Below, one piece after another: positions 32,160-42,985 of a stretch of 64,000 bases of DNA. Within the stretch, counting starts at the first letter, position 1. Each line of letters starts with the position of its first letter. Origin of the DNA: Tremella fuciformis (lineage: Eukaryota > Basidiomycota > Tremellomycetes > Tremellales > Tremellaceae); assembly GCA_032768795.1 (NCBI GenBank), contig CP136495.1, positions 1,862,501-1,926,500 on the forward strand, in the 5' to 3' direction. The notes beneath the pieces are model-generated. The model saw only the letters and a list, made by a program, of their open reading frames with translations. It did not search any database and was not told the origin of the DNA. The translations under genes and the position numbers were made by a program.

Positions 32160-35100
32160 ATGTTGTCACTACAGCACGAGGTCGCCGGTCTTACGAGGCC
32201 GATGCGGCTGCTCAGGCGACCGCATGTCGGGGTCCTACCTCACCTCGTCACGAGGCGATGGGCAGCCGTTGCCGCCACCAAGAAGACCCAAGAGACTTCA
32301 CCGAAGCGGCAAAAAGATGAGGCCAACGACTTTCTCATCGCTCAAGACATCGCCAGGGAGGAGGGGAGATCGGGGAGACGAGGCAAAGCGTTCTTGACAG
32401 GTCGGTCCCTCATTGGGATCGGGGCTTGCAGGTAGTCTGACTAGGCAGGGAAGAAGCCATCGAAACTCCCGAGCCTGATGGAGGGACAGTCTCTTCGAAA
32501 GACGCGTGCAGAGAGGCTCGGACTCCAAGAAGAGCTTGATGGCGTTCTGCCCGCTACCCCGCAAGAGGAGCCAGTCAAATCGATTCCAGCCAATGCGGAA
32601 GCAGGTCCATCAAACGTGCCCTCCCCCATCCCTCCTATACCGAGCAGGAAAGGAAAGGAAAAGGCCATTGAGACTGCACAGCCAGCCTGTGAGTATGCAG
32701 CGATGTGAGCGCGCGTGACGCTCATCGTCAGCCGAGGCCATCCGGTGCAACCCCGTAGGAGTGCAAATGCTCTCCTCCGCACTTCACGCTCAGCTGTTCC
32801 CTGGGCCTGCTCTCCCACAACCACCCGAGTCTTTACTAAAGACTTCTCGCGAGCACCTCGAGTCTCATGGCTTATCACCAGAGGGTGCAGCTATTATGCC
32901 CGAAATCTCGTTCGAAATGCCTTCCTTGAGGGGCGACAATATTCGCCAACACTTCCATTCGCTCGGACACGAGACAGGCGAACCGTATTTGACCATGGCT
33001 AAGGCCTTTTGTGATAGTGACCTGCCATCCCAACCGACGTACTGGGAGACCTCGCGACCTGGCTGGACGAAGTATTACCCCGATGGTCGCGCAGAAGCCG
33101 TACCTGCTCTGGACGACGAAACGCTCGTCTCCTTCGATGTGGAGACGTTGTACAAGCTCTCGCCTTTCCCGGTCATGGCAACTGCGGCTACACCGAACGC
33201 TTGGTACTCATGGCTCAGCCCAACACTGTTCCAGGACTCTCCGGGATCTACCCCTCACCGCCCACCGCCCTGGGAGAAGAAGTACCCCTCCCACCACCCC
33301 CATGATCTCATACCTCTGTTCCCGCAGAATGGCAAAGAAAGGATAGTCATCGGGCACAATGTCGGCTACGACCGTGCTCGCGTCAAGGAAGAGTACGATC
33401 TGGTTCGTACCTCAACCCGCTACATCGACACCCTATCCCTTCATGCTGCCACGCGAGGCATCACCTCAGTGCAACGACCTGCTTGGATCAAGCACAAGAA
33501 GAACAAGGTCGAGAAACTGCTCCGAGATGCAGAACTCCTGGAGATCCTGCAAGAGGAAGCGGACATCGACGAGGACTCTCTTTTGGCGGAATCCATCCAA
33601 TCGGCTTCGGGCGATGTCGAAACAGCTTTGGAGAATCGATGGGAAGACGTCACATCGCTCAACTCGCTTGCGGAAGTGGCTGCCCTGCATTGCGGCTATC
33701 CGGTGGACAAAACTATTCGTAATCGATTTGGCGACGAGGACATCACGCATGCCTCCCAATTGCGGCCAGAATTGCAAGAGCTAATCGCCTACTGCGCAAA
33801 CGATGTTCGCGTCACCCATGACGTTTACAAGAAGGTGCTGCCCTTATTCCTGCAAAGCTGCCCTCATCCAGCGACTTTCGCAGGAGTGCTCGCCATGGGC
33901 AGCAGTTTCCTGCCTGTCGATGAGAGCTGGGAGAAGTATCTGAAAGCCGCCGAGGAGAAGTACGTGGAGATGAACGAGAACGTCAAGAAATCTCTGCGCA
34001 TCTTGGCCGACAACCTCAGGCTAGAGGGGCCTAGAGATGATCCGTGGAGCAGTCAGTTGGACTGGTCGCCAAAGGCGGCCCGATGGCCTGAAGGTGGACC
34101 AGGGGCGATCGCATCTGAGTGCAGCAGTACCTCCAATCCCTCCGCCAGAGACGCAGGCCCAATGACATCTGAGGACAATTCTCCGAATGTCAATGACGGT
34201 TCGAACGACGTCCCACAACCTGCTTGGTATCGCCCTCTCGCTGAGAGCCGATCAAACATCAGCTCAAACTCGGCTCAACGCACGCTCGTTCCGCTGATAT
34301 TGCGCATGTCGTATAAAGGGCATCCAGTGGTATACTTGTCCGAGTCCTACTGGTGCTTTGCCGTACCCCACGAAGCGATCCCGGATTATGTGGACACATA
34401 TGGGGCGCCTCGGGATCCCTCGTCCAAGGATGGGAGACTCAACGGGATGCTTGAGGAATACGCCTTCTTTCCAATCGCGAGACCGAACGAAGCGAGACCA
34501 GTCAAACTCACGGGACAAAGGTGGAAAAAGGCAATCAAGTGCGGCGACCTGACGAGCCCTTATCCAGATCTTCTGATGAAGGCGGCATCGTCAGACCTCG
34601 ACCTGCTAGAAGATGAGCTGTGGGATTGTGCGCACGATATGCGGACAAAAGGCCAAGATACGCCTTGGGGTCAGCAGCTCGATTGGTCCACATCAAAGTC
34701 TACGCGATCTGGCGCGATCAATCCCCCTACAGCCACTTCACCACCCGTGAAGAAGGCCAAGAACGACTTCGGACTGTGGCCCAAGTGGTACTGGGATCTT
34801 ACCACGGCTCCTACCAACGACAAGGTCCCTTTCGGCGAGCTGGATCTCACAGTCAAAAAGACGGTCGCTCCGCTTCTTCTCCGCCTCCAATGGCAGGGAC
34901 ACTCACTTGTCCACAGCAGAGAACATAAATGGCTGTACCGCGTCCCGAAGGACGCAGCGAAAGACATGAAGTCTGCGAGCGGGGCGAAAGTCACGTTTGG
35001 CAATGTCAAGGGTGATGAGGCATTAAAGGGGGACACCGAGCATATCTACTTCCGTCTCCCCCACAAGGATGGCGAGGGTAAGAATGTCGGCAATCCTCTT

Positions 35101-36753
35101 TCGAAATCTTTCGTCAAATCGATTGAATCGGGAGAGTTGTCCTCGTTGACAGCTGGTGGAGATGATGCCACAGCCCAAGCAGCTCGCGATGCGACCAACC
35201 TTAATGCGCTCTGCTCGTACTGGATCTCATCACGGGAGCGCATCATGGATCAGATGGTCGTGTACCAAGACGAGCATCGGAGACAGGGAATGATCCTGCC
35301 TCAGGTGATCACCATGGGCACCGTGACGCGGCGCGCAGTGGAGGCGACGTGGTTGACAGCTTCGAACGCAAAGAAGAACCGCGTGGGTTCCGAACTGAAA
35401 GCAATGGTTCGCGCGCCGCCAGGCTATGCCATTGTTGGGGCGGACGTGGACTCGGAGGAGCTCTGGATATCGAGCGTCATGGGCGACTCGCAATTTGGTA
35501 TGCACGGCGCCACTGCCATCGGCTGGATGACGCTAGAAGGAACCAAGTCAGCGGGGACCGACCTGCACTCGAAGACGGCCAGCATTTTGGGTATCTCCAG
35601 AGACGCTGCCAAGGTTTTCAACTATTCTCGGATCTACGGTGCTGGGGCAAAGCATGCCGTGCAACTTCTCAGGCAGGGAGACCCGAATCTGTCAAAAGAG
35701 GCTGCTCAGAAGCTCGCGCAAGACCTGTACAAGTCAACGAAAGGCGCCAAAAGCACCCGTTCTGACAAGAAGCCACCTGCTGAAAAGCACTCGTTGTGGC
35801 ACGGCGGATCCGAATCGTATCTCTTCAACACCTTGGAAGCCATTGCTTCTTCGGATCGCCCGACCACGCCGGCCCTAGGCTGTGGTGTGACCAGGGCTTT
35901 GAGAAAGTCATATCTCGAAGAGTCGAGCGCATATTTGCCTTCCCGTATCAACTGGGTAGTTCAATCGTCTGGCGTCGACTACCTCCACCTCCTCATTGTC
36001 AGCATGGAGTACCTGTTGAAGACGTACAGTATCTCGGCTCGATACTTGATCTCTGTACACGACGAGGTCCGGTACCTGGCGAAAGAGGAGGACCGATATC
36101 GCTGTGCGCTCGCGTTGCAAATCGCCAATGCTTGGACTCGAGCGCTCTTCTGCTACAATCTCGGCATCGACGACATGCCGCAAGGTATTGCCTTTTTCTC
36201 CGCGGTCGACGTAGACTTTCTCCTGCGCAAAGAGGTGGACATGACGTGCGAAACGCCTAGCCACCCGTCTCCTCTAGCAAAAGGCGAGTCGCTCGATATC
36301 CTCAAGGTGCTTGAGAAGACCGGTGGCTCCCTGGGAACCGCTCTCGCGTCGACGGCCCCGGGTAGCGACAAGGTCGTTCAAGATGCTGGACCACCGGTGG
36401 TGCTTTTCCCCGACCTTGCCTCCGCCGACCATCGAAAGTTCCTCTTTGCGCAGAGCAGCTCGAAACACTACTTTGCCAAAAGGTGGCTCGATTCGCAGAA
36501 ACCTCTTCTTGACGCAGAAGGTCACGACCTGCCGGCCAGAGAAGTGTTGGCGGAAAAGGAAGAAGAAGCGAAAGCAAAGGTCCAAGGGAAAGCCCCTAGG
36601 CGAGCTCGGAAGAAACGCGCGATATCTGCCGGCGCACAAAGGCTCGAATTCGAGGACGAACATGTTTCGCCTGCCGAGGTCGACCGATACGAGGAGGGCT
36701 CCTGGGACGAGGTTGACTTTGAGGCCGCTCGCCCCCTAGCTGCAACTGGATGA
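32160..36753 (+). CDS. MIP1: Mitochondrial DNA polymerase gamma, 1500 aa
   Basis: Three exons: 32160..32400, 32449..32688, 32732..36753. The Arg-rich N-terminus (LTRPMRLLRRPHV) fits mitochondrial import. RCNPVGVQMLSSALHAQLFP is the start of the conserved domain. Exonuclease motifs: I LVSFDVETLYK (about 293), II GHNVGYDRARV (about 366), III YCANDVRVTHDVY (about 512). Polymerase family A motifs: A VGADVDSEELW (about 1062), B RDAAKVFNYSRIYGAG (about 1115), C VHDEVRYL (about 1268), all with their catalytic acids. The C-terminal 150 residues are a charged, poorly conserved extension like that of yeast Mip1. It replicates and proofreads mitochondrial DNA. Confidence 0.96.
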
Positions 36754-37218
36754 AACGCTTGATCGGCGGCTGTTGCAAAACAGCGCTTGCCAACGATGCC
36801 CGGCATGCACGCCGAAGTCATTCTTTTCGAGAAGCATACCTCGGTTGCCCTGTCTCGGTTATTATGCTCACAAACGTTTAACTGGACAACCTTTGACCGA
36901 TCGAGTTTCGACTCTGCCAAGATGATGAAGCTCTTTTCATTCCCGAAAATCGCGGACGGGGCGCTCACCTTTGTGCGTGGGTATCGTGTGAGGTGGTCTG
37001 TCTCAAGACGCCTGGGGACGGTGCGAGTCTAGACTTTGCCGCCAGCGCCGAGGCGCGACGCCTCCAGACACCACTCGCACCTCATGATTATCCTCATTTG
37101 ACGCCCTCATTTCTTCTCTCCTTCTGACCTTCTCAAGAGCTATAATTGACCGTTTCTCGTCTTCTCGCCGTCGCCACCCCGCTCGCCATTCACCAGCAGA
37201 AGGCAGAAGACGCTAGAC
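36754..37218. other. Intergenic MIP1 / orphan gene
   Basis: 465 bases. Nothing beyond likely 3' and 5' flanks. Confidence 0.4.
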
Positions 37219-38997
37219 ATGACCGACGCCGACGACGCCGCCGACCCTTCTGTTCACAACATGACTTCTCTTTTGGACGTGTTCAAGAGGGACCCTTCGC
37301 AGACTTTCTGTTCAGTTCGACTACCGCATGGAGAGACGCAGATCGTGTGCCGCTCGCCCGAGCGGGGCGTCACGACGCTCGTGTACATCCAGCCTCGCGA
37401 TCAATGCGACACAACGAGGACTGCAGTAAGCATGGTCAACACCATGCAGGAGATCAGGGACGCGGTGGCTGCTGGCAATCCGGGCGAGTCTGGCTCGGTC
37501 GCTGCACTCCAGCCTTCGAGGTACTACTACATGCTGACGCAACCGTCTACAGAGGTCGCGGGTGGGTATACGGACCAAGGACTGATGGTCATGATTGACG
37601 AGGGCACGCACAGCTATCATCACAGCAAATGCACGGGGCCTTTCTGCCCGGGCTACGATTCGGCCCGGGAAGTCGAGTTGCTGGAGCGGGATCTGGACTC
37701 CCCGTGCTTCGAAGGGGAGGAGTGGACATGCAGTCCTTTGGAGGTACAGCTGGACGAGCGGTGGCGACCTGACTCACTCGATACCGCCAATCCTTTCTAT
37801 CATTTCTTTGCAGAGCTCCAAGACGAAGCCGAGCGCCAGGGGACGTACTGGCCCCCGGGGCCGAGGGACCAGTGGAACGCCCAGCCCGAAGGCGGGACCA
37901 AGACCCCGCACAAGCACAAGCACACGCAAGCGCAAGAGGCCGCAAACTCCTCTGACCACTTCGGAACAATCAACAAACATCGCTCGTCTCAGTCCGAATT
38001 CAAATCCAAGCGGCGGCGGCGGGGCGCCCATGCCTCGCGCTGGGCACTGTGGCCCGTCGACACGCACCTCATTGCTGATCGCCGCAACGCCCCCGCGCCC
38101 CTCAGTGGCGGCGTCCCCGTCACCCCGTCCAACTGCGCCGATCGGTACCATCACAGACTGTGCCGCAGCGTCTTCTGCCCCGGCTCGGCAACGAAGCAAG
38201 AGGCGGCGGAGCGGGCCGTCCGGCCGCGCACCCCGCCCCCGCCCAGCAGCCAGAGCAGCGATAGCGAGCGTACCGTGTGGGGCGACGAGAGCGACAATGC
38301 CCGTTGGAGCGGGAGCGACGACGATAAGGTTACCGCCAAGAAGGAGAAGAAGAAGAGCAAGCGCGGACGGCGACCACGCGATACCAAGTCCAGAGATCCC
38401 GGCGGAGACCCCTCTCGGCTCAGAGACAGACGCGCCGATTCGCGCGGCTGGGGCTCGCGCTGTCGTCCAGATCTCGCGTTCCCCTGGCTGACGCACGATG
38501 ATGCCCTCGACTCCGTAGGAGCGTTCAGGGCGCTGCCTTCGGCCGTCATGCGCGAGGCGCTCTCTCACCGCCCGACAGCACGCTCACGGACTCCCAGCCC
38601 CGGAGGGTCTCTCGAAGGGGAACGGGAACAAGAGGGCGGCTTTGGACCCCCGCTCCGCCTCCCGAGGTGGTTTGGCGATGACGGGGTAGATCCCGCCACG
38701 CTGGCCGAGCTGACGCGTCGGCTGGAGCGGGGCGGCGTGGATGTCAAGGTGGTGGACAGTATGAGTAAGGGGGCTCACCCGCCACCACTGGCGCTCGAGA
38801 CGCAGACGCAGACGCAGACACAGACGCACCTGGCTGTACCGCACCTCCCGCCTGTCGGCGTCTCACCGCCCAAGCTTCCGTATTTCGACGAAGACGAGGA
38901 GATCAGACAGTCGCGTATAGACACGGCCATGACGGACCTCACGTCGCCGTGTGCGGATACCCCGGTGATAGCCTGGCCAATGAGAGTCGAGTACTGA
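37219..38997 (+). CDS. Orphan protein with HxxxC-CxG motifs, 592 aa
   Basis: Single long exon, family not recognised. Two copies of a short motif stand out: YHHSKCTGPFCPG (about residue 136) and YHHRLCRSVFCPG (about 310), pattern H-H-x2-C-x4-C-P-G. A third Cys region, RCRPDLAFPW, lies near residue 414. Between them are basic low-complexity stretches (HKHKHTQAQ, KSKRRRRGAHASRW, KKEKKKSKRGRRPR). A QTQTQTQT repeat encoded by cagacg hexamers lies near 38808-38826. The gene at 61208 is a paralogue: it has THHKFCSSVWCPG plus RCRPDLEWPF in the same order and an earlier WHGRACTDGSCLG. The spacing suggests a small metal-binding or disulphide-linked unit used twice. No signal peptide; basic tracts hint at a nuclear location. 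Confidence 0.7.
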   Translation: MTDADDAADPSVHNMTSLLDVFKRDPSQTFCSVRLPHGETQIVCRSPERGVTTLVYIQPRDQCDTTRTAVSMVNTMQEIRDAVAAGNPGESGSVAALQPSRYYYMLTQPSTEVAGGYTDQGLMVMIDEGTHSYHHSKCTGPFCPGYDSAREVELLERDLDSPCFEGEEWTCSPLEVQLDERWRPDSLDTANPFYHFFAELQDEAERQGTYWPPGPRDQWNAQPEGGTKTPHKHKHTQAQEAANSSDHFGTINKHRSSQSEFKSKRRRRGAHASRWALWPVDTHLIADRRNAPAPLSGGVPVTPSNCADRYHHRLCRSVFCPGSATKQEAAERAVRPRTPPPPSSQSSDSERTVWGDESDNARWSGSDDDKVTAKKEKKKSKRGRRPRDTKSRDPGGDPSRLRDRRADSRGWGSRCRPDLAFPWLTHDDALDSVGAFRALPSAVMREALSHRPTARSRTPSPGGSLEGEREQEGGFGPPLRLPRWFGDDGVDPATLAELTRRLERGGVDVKVVDSMSKGAHPPPLALETQTQTQTQTHLAVPHLPPVGVSPPKLPYFDEDEEIRQSRIDTAMTDLTSPCADTPVIAWPMRVEY

Positions 38998-39086
38998 CTG
39001 CCCACTTGGGAACCATGCATGAGATCTGCTACGATACAAACAAGCGCTACAACATGCGTTCTACCCATACACAACATCTTGCAGAG

Positions 39087-40704
39087 CTAGAACCCGTGAG
39101 GCGGTATTACCCCGTTATTGGCGAAATCCAGGTCGATACCAGTTACAGATGGCACGTTGATGGAATAAGGGTTGCCCGTGTCCATCGTCCCGTCGCCCAT
39201 TATTTGCGGATCGTTGGTCCGCCGCCTGACTATCTTGGCATAGTGCAACCGCACAATCAGCTTCATGACTCAGTGTGGACGGAAATCGCTCACGCCACAC
39301 GAATTACACAGACTTCTCGGGCCGTCCGGACCCGTCCTCCATTCCGCCGTGACTTTTGTGCCGCATCCGGCGCACTCCGTTCGCTCGCGAGGCCCCATGT
39401 GTTGAGACTCGTGTTGCGGAGGATGACCGGTGAACGGGACATCTCTCGGCGGTGGTGGCATGGCCATACCGCCAAGACTGGCCCCATTTAGCTCGTCGCG
39501 CCGAGGGAGACCCGGCGGCGGGGATGCGGACGATGATGCGGCCAAGACGAGAGCAGAGTAGTTGAAAGCGGCCGACTGAGCGGCCTTGGCATTGAGAGCG
39601 TCTCTTCGTTTGCGGATAATCTCCATGTCCTTCTCGGCCCGTGTCATGCCGCTCCCGTTGGGCGAATAGGTGGGCATGCCGGGGGGATGAGCGATATTTG
39701 CGCGGAGGGATGAGGGTGGCGGGGCGAATGACAATGACAGATAGGGTGAGACGTTTGGCTGGAGCGAGAGAAGGGAGGACTGTATCTGGGAGGCGAGATT
39801 GGTCATTCGTTCGCGAAGATAGGGTGTACTTTGAGTATTGGCATGAGATGATGGTTGGGCTGGGTGTCAAACTAGATACAGGAATACTGCCACGAGCTCA
39901 CCAAGGGGATGTAAAAGGTAGATGATCTCGGACAGCGAGTCGTGTAGCTGCTAATGAGTGACCGCGCCCGGAGCGATGCACAAGGGTCGAGGAGAGGGGA
40001 CTGACCATGCGTATGTCCACGTCAACCTCTGGCGCAAAGCCCGTACTCGACGGCGTGCTCCATGCCCCATTCTCCTGCTTTACATTCGATGGCTCATAAG
40101 CGAGTCGCGACCCGTTGGTGCCAAAGGTCGAAGGCACGTCGTGCAAGCTCTTCTCGGGCACATCGCCGTACTGCCCATACATGTCGGACACGCCAGGAGG
40201 CGGGGGAGGCGGTTGGGGCAGCGACTGGCTGGGCAGCCCCCTGCCAAAATCGCCGCCCAGCATGTGCGGCATGAGCGTGTTCCAAGCGTGCGGATGGGCG
40301 TCTGGCGCGTGCGACGCGGGAGCATAGTCGACCGTCGAGGATGGGGTTTGGTACGGGTGCGCGTTGTCGGAGAATCGGGAGTATTGGGCGTCCACATGTT
40401 GCGCCGACCCTGAGCCCGCTGAGCCAGCGGGTAGATGCTGCTGCTGCTGCTGGTGCTGGTGGTGAGAGTGCTGCTCGCCGGGCGGAGGAGGAGGGGCGTA
40501 GGAGTAGAATTGGTCGTCGTTGGGCGGAGCGGCGGACATGGGGAACGAGGTGGGACAGGAGGGGTGGGGCTGCTGAGAGTTGGTGTTGGCGTGTGCGAGA
40601 TGTGCCAAGGATGAATCTCGTTGAGATGCTGGATGCGGTCGATAGTCGGTGGATGGGTCTTGCGTATAGGGATGCTGAGCGGTGCTGTACATATTGACCA
40701 ACAA
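39087..40704 (-). CDS. GATA-type zinc-finger transcription factor, about 494 aa
   Basis: Reverse strand, proposed exons 40006..40704, 39902..39947, 39294..39859, 39087..39260. The N-terminal 230 residues are Pro/Gln/His-rich. The GATA finger CAGCGTKVTAEWRTGPDGP...CNSC has Cx2Cx18Cx2C spacing, the 18-residue-loop type of WC-2 and NsdD/Gat201. It continues LHYAKIVRRRTND, a usual extension. Exon 2 encodes LHDSLSEIIYLLHPL, like the first strand of a PAS domain, but no PAS core follows. The intron inside the finger is uncertain: with acceptor gaag it is only 33 nt and yields CNSCG-LIVRLHYAK, a four-residue insert. It binds DNA in the nucleus; WC-2-like light signalling is possible but unproven. 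MLVN (40704) or MYST (40692) may be the start. Confidence 0.75.
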
Positions 40705-41146
40705 AAGGCCGGGAGCGAGGTCGGTCGCCGTCGCCGCTCAGACGGGCATGGCCCAACCCGGCGACACGGCGTTGGATGATGTTACAAATGTGATCCTCGG
40801 ATCGCTGCTAAGCTTCTTGGGGCGATGCGGGCTGCCCCTGCTGCCGATGCTTATGCCCAGCTGTATTGTATATTGAGGAGTGATGACGATGAGATGCGCA
40901 GCAGGTGATCTGCAACGAGAGAAGGTGAGGAAGGTGGGGATTAGGTGGGGATTAGGGATTAGGAAAGTAAAACTGAGCTTATTACGGTATTTCGGGGTTA
41001 TTTGTCCAGATCTACCGTTCCTAAGCCACCATTAGAAAAACTGGAATCAGATCCAAGCCCACGTGGCACAATTGATCCCGTCATCCTCACCATCTCTGCA
41101 AGATGAGATGACATTTCCGCTCTCTATCACACCTTGACCAGACACC
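40705..41146. promoter_or_regulatory. Divergent promoter, GATA factor / SerRS
   Basis: 442 bases between divergent starts. Contains a short direct repeat gtggggattaggtggggattagggattagg at about 40935-40965. No canonical TATA assigned. Confidence 0.4.
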
Positions 41147-42845
41147 ATGCTCGCTGGACCATCGAGGCTGCCGTGGACAGCCCGGTCGTCAGGCGCCGGT
41201 ATAACTCGGTCGTGCCGGCGCCACTACGCCTCGCAGCTTCCCCAATCTCCGCTCGTATTCTCGTACAAACCCCCGCCTGCACCACCCCATACCTCCCAAC
41301 CCCCACCCCCTCCCTCTTCATCCAGCAGCACCAAGCCACCCGCCTCCAACACCCCTCCCAATGCCATCCCACCATCGACACTCCCCAAGCCGCGCCTCGA
41401 CTACGCCCGCCTGCTCGCTGATCCCGACCACACTACACGCAATGCCCTCCAGCGCAGAGCGCCGCTCAAGACACACCACCTCGCGCACCTATCGCGTCTG
41501 CGCGAAACGCAGCTCCTGCTGGGGCAAAAGCTCGCCAGCATCCGCGCCAAGCAAAAAGATGTCTCGGCACTCATCAAGTCTAGGGTTGGCGATACGGACG
41601 AAGCGCTCCGGCAGGCGAAAAAGCTCAAGGTGCGCGCTGGGGAGTATGAGGCGCACCTCTCGGCGACAGAGGGCGAGCTGCTCGACCTCGCCCTTGCCCT
41701 GCCAAACTTTTCCCATGAGGAGTCACCAATCGGGCCAGAAGAGAACGCACGAGTCATCGAGACCATCGATCCTGTGCCGGACACCGGCGAGTTCGAGGTG
41801 GACGAGAAGAGAGACCATCTCCGGATCTGCCAAGCATTCGGGTGGCTCGACAACGACGCGTCGGCCGTGGCGACAGGCGCGAGCTGGCCATATCTCTTCG
41901 GCCCACTCGCGCTGCTCGAGCAGGCGCTGGTGCAGTACGCACTGAGTGTCGCCATCTCACATGGCTTCACGCCCGTCGCCCCACCCGACGTGGTCAAAAC
42001 GGACCTCGGATGGCGGTGCGGCTTCCAGCCGCGCGACACGCAGACCGAGGGCGGCGGTCCGTCCCAGACCTACATGCTCGAGACGGATCCCAACAGCCCG
42101 GGGCTGTGTCTCGCAGGCACGGCCGAGATCCCCCTCGCCGGGCTCTTCGCCAATCGAATCATCCCCGCTGGCGAGCTGCCAATGAAGGTGGTAGGCGTCG
42201 GGCGGGCGTTCCGCGCCGAGGCAGGCGCGAGGGGCGTGGACACGCGCGGCCTGTACCGCGTACACCAGTTCACCAAGGTGGAGCTGTTCGGCGTGTCGGA
42301 TCAAGAGGGCGGCGAGGCCCTCATGGGCCAGATCGCGGAGGTGCAGCGGGAGATTGTGCGCGGGCTGGGGCTGCCCACGCGGGTGCTGGAGATGCCAACC
42401 GAGGAGCTGGGCGCGAGCGCAAGTCGGAAGTGGGATATGGAAAGTTGGATGCCGGGCAGGGGCAAGTGGGGCGAGGTGAGCGCGAGCGCAGCGAGCGTAG
42501 CGAGATGGCGAGCTGGCCGGGTCCCACGGGCCTCGCTGGTTGCCTGTGATAGAGGCGGTGGCTGACCGGCAGATAACCTCCACGAGCAACTGCACCGACT
42601 TCCAGTCCCGCCGCCTGCACATCCGCTATCGCCCCTCCGGCCCGCCCGGCTCTGACGGCCTCCCCTTCGCGCACACACTCAACGGCACGGCCGCCGCTAT
42701 CCCCCGTCTCATCGTCGCTCTGATCGAGAATGGCGCGAGGATCTCGCCGGATGGAGAGGTGCAGGGGGTCGTGCTGCCCAGTGTATTGAGGCGGTTCTGG
42801 CTCGGCACGGAGCAGGTGGACAAGGGCAGGATACTGTGGGAGTAG
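41147..42845 (+). CDS. DIA4: Seryl-tRNA synthetase, mitochondrial type, 533 aa
   Basis: Exons 41147..42475 and 42573..42845; the 97-nt intron ends ctgaccggcag. The basic, Ser/Arg-rich N-terminus (MLAGPSRLPWTARSSGAGI) fits a mitochondrial presequence. The coiled-coil arm spans about residues 100-190. Class II core: TAEIPLAGLF (about 324), motif 2 GRAFRAEAGARGVDTRGLYR (about 351) leading to HQFTKVELF, and motif 3 NGTAAAIPRLIVAL (about 479). It charges tRNA-Ser with serine in mitochondria. The arm lacks the length of cytosolic enzymes and the protein ends shortly after motif 3 (GTEQVDKGRILWE), both in keeping with the organellar/bacterial type. Confidence 0.93.
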
Positions 42846-42985
42846 CCTCCATGCATCGACGAGTAGGAGGCATGCATGTATGCAAGATTATACGAATAGC
42901 ATGCAGTCTATCGGACAAGTCGAGGCGATCATGCGATAGATTGTTAGATATACACACAGGACGAGTGAGTAGGTACAACAACACC

